A stretch of DNA of 64,000 bases, taken from NCBI RefSeq assembly GCF_002159915.1, contig NZ_NFJP01000005.1, forward strand, positions 106,891 through 170,890. Reading direction: 5' to 3'. A model generated the notes under the pieces. That model was not told the DNA's origin and made no database searches. It worked only from the letters and a program-made list of their open reading frames with translations. Positions 60,448 through 64,000 of the stretch are shown in pieces. Position 1 is the stretch's first letter. Each line of letters begins with the position of its first letter. This DNA is from Gordonibacter sp. An230. Lineage in GTDB: Bacteria > Actinomycetota > Coriobacteriia > Coriobacteriales > Eggerthellaceae. Both the position numbers and the translations under genes were made by a program.

Positions 60448-60651
60448 CGCTATGTTCACCTCTCGGGAGGATTTCATGAAGCTCTGCAGGGCAGCTGCTC
60501 TGTGCGCGTTCGCCGATGAAGCGCCGCACGGAGCGGGAACGGGTATGATCGTCGGCATCGGGAGGCGCGTCGCGTAGGCGCGCTGCGTTGTCGATGCCGG
60601 AATGCCGGTGATTCCAAGCGCTGCGGATGGCTTCGTCCGCGGCGCTTTTTT
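60448..60651 (+). ncRNA. Predicted short orphan transcript (small RNA or 33-residue peptide mRNA)
   Basis: Bounded by the promoter at 60413 and a terminator ending at 60651, giving about 205 nt. Inside is a 10-bp stem GCTCTGTGCG (60497-60506) / CGCACGGAGC (60525-60534) with one wobble pair. Also inside is a 33-codon frame from ATG 60476 (GGGAGGAT upstream) to TAG 60577, starting MKLCRAAALCAF. I do not recognise a known RNA family. Either reading is possible. Confidence 0.5.
60616..60651 (+). terminator. Strong intrinsic terminator
   Basis: A 12-bp stem AAGCGCTGCGGA / TCCGCGGCGCTT with one G-T wobble, an 8-nt loop and six T. No plus-strand gene ends here, which is the main argument for the orphan transcript. 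Confidence 0.85.
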
Positions 60652-60936
60652 GTACCGACGGCCCCATTGCCGACGGCGCGCCTTGCCGCCGAGAATCCAT
60701 GCGGCGTCCGGTTCGATTCGGGCCTCCTCTCGTCCTTTGTGTCGACTGCGTTTTCATTACGTCTGCCTGCGGATTCGGTTTCGAGCGCGACATTGCGGGC
60801 GTGCTGAGGGGGTCGTGGACTTTCCGGTGCGGGCGTGCGTCCTCTGCTTTTGCCGCTTTGCGGCGTGGCAGGGGCCTGCGTCGGGGGCGATGGCGGTGAG
60901 GTTGTCCTTCGCATTCCAAGACCATCGAGGTGGATC

Positions 60937-62376
60937 ATGGCGAACTTCAATTCCGACAGCTTGTTTTCCGAAGGGCCGCTGCTTCGGCGGCTCGTCGCGT
61001 TTGCGCTGCCGCTCATGGCGCTCAATCTGCTGCAATACGTGTACCAAACCGTGGACATGGTGGTGGTTGGCCACGTGGTGGGCGAAGCGGGACTCGTGGC
61101 CATCTCGAACGCGACGAACGCGGCGTATCTGGTGAGCGCGTTCGTGATGGGGCTTGCCACCGGGGGAGGCGTGGCGGTGGCGCGAGCGGTGGGCGCAGAC
61201 GACGTGCCCGGTCAGCGGAGCGCGTACGCGGCCACGCTGTTGTCGGCGGTGGGCACGGCGGGGCTGCTCGCGCTGGCGGGCGCAGTGCTCGCGCGACCGG
61301 CGTTCGCGGCGAACGCGGTGCCGCCCGTGGCGTTCGATGCGGCGGTGGCGTACACCCAGGTGGTGTGCACGGGCTGCGCAGGGTCGTTTTTGCTGAACGC
61401 CGCCGTGGCGTTTCTGAAAGCGCATGGCGACGCGCGCACGCCGCTTCTGCTGGTGGGCATGTCGGCGCTCGTGAACGTGGCGCTCGACCTTGCGCTCGTG
61501 GGGCCGGCAGGGCTCGGCGTTGAGGGTGCGGCCTACGCCACGGTGATCGCGCAGGGCGTGGCGGCTGCGGGTGCGCTCGTGGTCGCGTGGCGGCGCTATC
61601 CGGGCGCTCGGGTGCTCGCGGGACGGGGTCGTGCGGCGGGCGCGTTCGGCGGGTTGGGCGACGGGCTGCGCCTCGGAGCGAGCGTGGCTGCCGTGCTGCG
61701 CGTGGGCATGCCTGCAGCCGCGCAGATGGCCGTGGTGAACCTGTCGTACGCGCTGGTCACGGGTTTGCTCAATCGTTACGGCACCGACGTGGCCGCCGCG
61801 GCGGGCGTCGGCCTGCAGATCAGCACCGTCGCGGGGCTGCCATGCTGGGCTGTCGGCCAAGCCATCACCACGGCTGCTGCGCAGAACATGGGTGCTGCGT
61901 TGCCCCTTCGCGCCTGCGAGGTCGTACGCCTCGGCGCACGGCTCAACGTGGGCGTGACCACGGGCGTCCAAGTTCTCGTCCAGCTGCTTGCACCCGCGGT
62001 GGTGGCCGCCTACGGTTGTGCGCCTGGCAGCGCGGCGCACGACCTTGCCGTGCTGTACCTGCGTATCACCTGCAGTGTGAACGGCCTGTTCTATGCCGCC
62101 ATGTTCAGCTTCGACTCGTTTGCGCTTGCAGCCGGCTCGCCGCGGCTCGTTTTGGCGAACTCGCTTGTTGATGCGTTCGCCGTGCGTTTCGGCCTCGCGT
62201 TTTTGCTGAGCGGCGTGCTCGGCTGCGGATTCGTTGGCATCTTCGTGGCGCAGGCGGCCTCGCCGGTCGTTCCTGCTCTTATCGGGCGCGCGTACGTGCG
62301 CCGATGGTCGCGTTTGCATCTGGGCGGCGATGGGCCGCACGGCGCATGCGTTGGACGACCCCGCTGGCTGAAGTGA
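60937..62376 (+). CDS. MATE-family efflux protein
   Basis: A 479-residue transporter with 12 membrane helices in two similar halves, starting at ATG 60937 after CGAGGTGG. LPLMALNLLQYVYQTVDMVVVG at helix 1 and the second-half LRVGMPAAAQMAVVNLSYALV are typical of multidrug and toxin extrusion proteins that export drugs or metabolites using Na+ or H+. The exported compound is not indicated by the neighbours. Confidence 0.88.
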   Translation: MANFNSDSLFSEGPLLRRLVAFALPLMALNLLQYVYQTVDMVVVGHVVGEAGLVAISNATNAAYLVSAFVMGLATGGGVAVARAVGADDVPGQRSAYAATLLSAVGTAGLLALAGAVLARPAFAANAVPPVAFDAAVAYTQVVCTGCAGSFLLNAAVAFLKAHGDARTPLLLVGMSALVNVALDLALVGPAGLGVEGAAYATVIAQGVAAAGALVVAWRRYPGARVLAGRGRAAGAFGGLGDGLRLGASVAAVLRVGMPAAAQMAVVNLSYALVTGLLNRYGTDVAAAAGVGLQISTVAGLPCWAVGQAITTAAAQNMGAALPLRACEVVRLGARLNVGVTTGVQVLVQLLAPAVVAAYGCAPGSAAHDLAVLYLRITCSVNGLFYAAMFSFDSFALAAGSPRLVLANSLVDAFAVRFGLAFLLSGVLGCGFVGIFVAQAASPVVPALIGRAYVRRWSRLHLGGDGPHGACVGRPRWLK

Positions 62377-62449
62377 GCGAGCGGCGCTGACGAGTTGAAC
62401 GAGCGGCGCCGTGCGGCTTCGGCGTCTGGCGCGCGGAGGGCGGGGCTTG

Positions 62450-62614
62450 ATGGCGGAAAACGACGGAAATCCGCGATCACGAAGCGTCGTTTTCTTGGCG
62501 AGTGAGAATGAATGACATGTTGATCAGGCTATATGTGGGGACGTCGAATGGAAGGTAGCGATGTCGGACGCCTTCGCCATCCTCTGATAGCGGTTTTCCG
62601 TCATTTTCCGCCAT
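62450..62614. repeat. 165-bp block with 23-bp inverted ends
   Basis: 62450-62472 and 62592-62614 are inverted copies, identical at 21 of 23 positions (ATGGCGGAAAA, C or T, GACGGAAA...). Each end begins with an ATG reading MAENDG. The minus-strand copy opens the 45-residue frame at 62477-62614; the plus-strand copy opens a 21-residue frame. Confidence 0.65.
62477..62614 (-). CDS. Putative 45-residue small protein
   Basis: A short frame starting MAENDGKPLSEDGEG, with strong AAAGGAGG 10 bases before ATG 62614. The second half (YLPFDVPTYSLINMSFIL) is hydrophobic. No family recognised. The stop codon lies inside a GAAAACGACG / CGTCGTTTTC stem (62456-62494) that could terminate the transcript. Upstream on the same strand is a 10-bp perfect hairpin at 62690-62723. 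Expression is unproven. Confidence 0.35.
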   Translation of the reverse strand: MAENDGKPLSEDGEGVRHRYLPFDVPTYSLINMSFILTRQENDAS

Positions 62615-62689
62615 GAAAGGGGCCTCCTTTCGTCAAACGGGGGTCGATACAGGTGGGGTCGACCCGGCGGGCAAGGCCCCGTCGAGGCC

Positions 62690-62723
62690 GCGGGAGGCCT
62701 CGCGCGCTGGACGGGCCTCCCGC
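62690..62723 (-). other. Hairpin upstream of the small ORF
   Basis: A perfect 10-bp stem GCGGGAGGCC / GGCCTCCCGC with a 14-nt loop, about 75 bp before the small ORF. The 10-bp palindrome GGGTCGACCC lies between them. It may be leader structure. Confidence 0.45.
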
Positions 62724-62855
62724 ACCGCCCGGTCTGGTGAGGCTCGGTTCGTGGCTCGGCGAACATGAGCCCGGATCGATCCTGGCTTGGCAAAGGCCTG
62801 CGCTTCCCTGCGCGTGATCGTTCGAGAGTTGTGATGCGCGACACGGACGACCTGC

Positions 62856-63038
62856 GGCGCGACAATCGCCAGATTGCTACCGGGCTTGGGGGGGCGGGGC
62901 GCGTCCGACGAGGCAATTCCCTCATTTTCCTAGGTTGCGTCTTTGTCCGTTGGGTCGAGAATCCGAAAATCCGGGAAAAGTGCGAGCAACAGGCTCGATC
63001 TCTATCGGTTTCGACGGCAATCTGGTGATTTATGCGCC
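62856..63038. repeat. Inverted-end intergenic element, copy C
   Basis: 183 bp with inverted ends GGCGCGACAATCGCCAGATT (then GC) and GCAATCTGGTGATTTATGCG (then CC). The core ATCGCCAGATTGC is identical in copy A. Apart from the small ORF and repeats, the 62377-63156 gap holds no supported gene. Confidence 0.6.
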
Positions 63039-63156
63039 AAGGAAAGATGCTTGCGTGCAAGAAAGGGCGAGCCGAGCTGCGCTGGCTGTTGGGTGGCAAA
63101 AGGATGGGGCGCCACCATGTCCGAGGGCCGCAATTGCGCGTGGAAAAAAGAGGGGG

Positions 63157-63399
63157 TCAATCCTTCCAAAGCCACCATTTCAGCTTTGCCGGATCGGGCT
63201 GCTTCGCTTCCGCGAAGTACACGGCCTCGCGGTATGCGTACAGGCAGCATCGGTCGGCCTCTCCGTGAACGAGGACGTCGCGCGCGTACAGCTCTTCGGG
63301 ATCTTGGCCGCGCAGATCCTCGACGCATTCGATGCCGATGTCGCGTAGGCGTTGAGCCAGCCGCGGCCCGATCGTGGGAATGGTCGTCACATCTGCCAT
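63157..63399 (-). CDS. Helix-hairpin-helix protein (Cdd1-like pathogenicity-locus family)
   Basis: An 80-residue protein. TIPTIGPRLAQRLRDIGIEC is a helix-hairpin-helix motif, followed by EDLRGQDPEELYARD. The C-terminal half (DRCCLYAYREAVYFAEAKQP) matches the small Cdd1/pathogenicity-locus family, whose function is not established. ATG 63399 follows AAAGGAGCAAGC. It stands alone. Confidence 0.82.
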   Translation of the reverse strand: MADVTTIPTIGPRLAQRLRDIGIECVEDLRGQDPEELYARDVLVHGEADRCCLYAYREAVYFAEAKQPDPAKLKWWLWKD

Positions 63400-64000
63400 G
63401 CTTGCTCCTTTGCGCAGTGGCGTTGAACGTCATTGGGGCCATTGTACCAGGTTGGGGTATGTGTGAGAGATCAAGAAGCGGGGGCGGGCGACCGACTTAA
63501 GGCTCTGAAGCGATAGGGAGCGTATGTGCGAATGGGGGCTTCGCGCACGCGTGCAAGGGGGCATGGAGGCGCGCCTGTTCGATTCGGCAACTGCGAGGGG
63601 CTCTGCGCGCGCCTGCGAGGGGAATATCGACATGTTCCCTGTGCGCGCCGGCAATGAGGCGCTCCGCGCATGCGTGTGAAGAGGGGCCGAATGCCAGAAA
63701 CGTGCGATGGGAAAGTCCCAAAGCGTTTCGCACGCGAGGAGGGGCGCTATCGACAATCGAAGGTGCGCACGTTCGCCCAGCTCTCCGTGCATGTGCGAGA
63801 AAGAGTTGGGCCGATGTTTGAGCAAGCGAAGGAAGTGCCATGTGGCCAGCGTTTATACAGGAGAGAATGGATGGAAGGAGCGCGAACGAGTGTTTCATGT
63901 GAAACATCGGCTCGCGTTTCACGTCCATGCACGAGATGAGGGGCCGGAGGGCGAGAGGCCAAGGGGCTGGGGCGAGGGATGCCGGGGGTCAGGATCGGGG
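63400..64000. other. Right end of window, no gene seen apart from a parS-like site
   Basis: About 600 bp without a supported gene on either strand. It may be the upstream region of a gene beyond the window. The only recognisable signal is the parS-like palindrome at 63891. Confidence 0.4.
63891..63906. promoter_or_regulatory. parS-like ParB-binding site
   Basis: TGTTTCATGTGAAACA matches the parS consensus TGTTTCACGTGAAACA at 15 of 16 positions and is the exact reverse complement of the 26267 site. A half-site (GTTTCACGT) follows at 63916-63924. Confidence 0.75.

Noticed and set aside
60448..60651. Orphan transcript as SRP RNA, 6S RNA or tmRNA
   Set aside because: None of the diagnostic motifs of those RNAs could be found in the segment.
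1..64000. tRNA or rRNA genes
   Set aside because: No cloverleaf with a T-arm GTTCRANNC and matching acceptor ends, and no rRNA-like conserved blocks, were recognised on either strand.

Overview
This 64-kb window is high-GC bacterial chromosome (roughly 60-65% G+C by eye). It is dense with twin-arginine-exported flavoprotein and molybdopterin reductases. Each reductase lies beside an unusual transcription factor that joins about 12 membrane helices to a C-terminal LuxR-type helix-turn-helix. That pairing is a hallmark of anaerobic gut Coriobacteriia, especially Eggerthellaceae (Eggerthella, Gordonibacter and relatives), and I infer that origin. No rRNA or tRNA gene was recognised. Housekeeping genes are the folC 3' end, acpP, hpf, nhaA, glmU, prs and pth. 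Two short clusters of parS-like palindromes (26.2 kb and 63.9 kb) suggest a position in the origin-proximal, ParB-bound part of the chromosome.

Layout. 0-7.6 kb: folC end, a membrane protein, reductase module 1 (LuxR regulator 2337-3890 divergent from flavoprotein 4706-6283), acpP and hpf. 7.9-11.2 kb: nhaA and glmU. 11.2-12.7 kb: a graveyard with a LuxR C-terminal remnant and a decayed antitoxin/PIN-toxin pair. 12.7-22.9 kb: an alpha/beta hydrolase, then module 2, a molybdoenzyme operon (unknown protein, catalytic subunit, 4Fe-4S subunit, DmsC-like anchor, TorD-like chaperone, NapG-like and NapH-like proteins, LuxR regulator). 23-37.6 kb: prs, pth, a CPBP protease, an ABC exporter with GntR and DUF1648 proteins, a YdjC-like deacetylase, two membrane glycosyltransferases and an ABC-F ATPase. 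37.6-39 kb: a repeat-rich gap. 39-46.8 kb: modules 3 and 4 (LuxR plus flavoprotein, twice). 46.8-52.8 kb: a LuxR remnant, an XRE membrane regulator, a HAD phosphatase and a broken DUF4143 ATPase between two copies of the HAD 3' end. 52.8-60.1 kb: module 5, a tetrathionate-reductase-like operon with divergent LuxR regulator and a TorD-like chaperone. 60.1-64 kb: a predicted orphan small transcript, a MATE exporter, a small ORF, palindromic repeats, a helix-hairpin-helix protein and a parS-like site.

How it fits together. The five modules look like interchangeable anaerobic respiratory cassettes. A membrane one-component regulator probably senses a substrate and switches on the neighbouring exported reductase. 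Electrons would come from the quinol pool through the DmsC, NrfD or NapH-type membrane proteins where these are present. The three flavoproteins differ at the fumarate-reductase catalytic positions, so their acceptors probably differ. Intergenic DNA is rich in palindromic elements and homopolymer tracts; I describe several apparent repeat families that I cannot assign to known ones.
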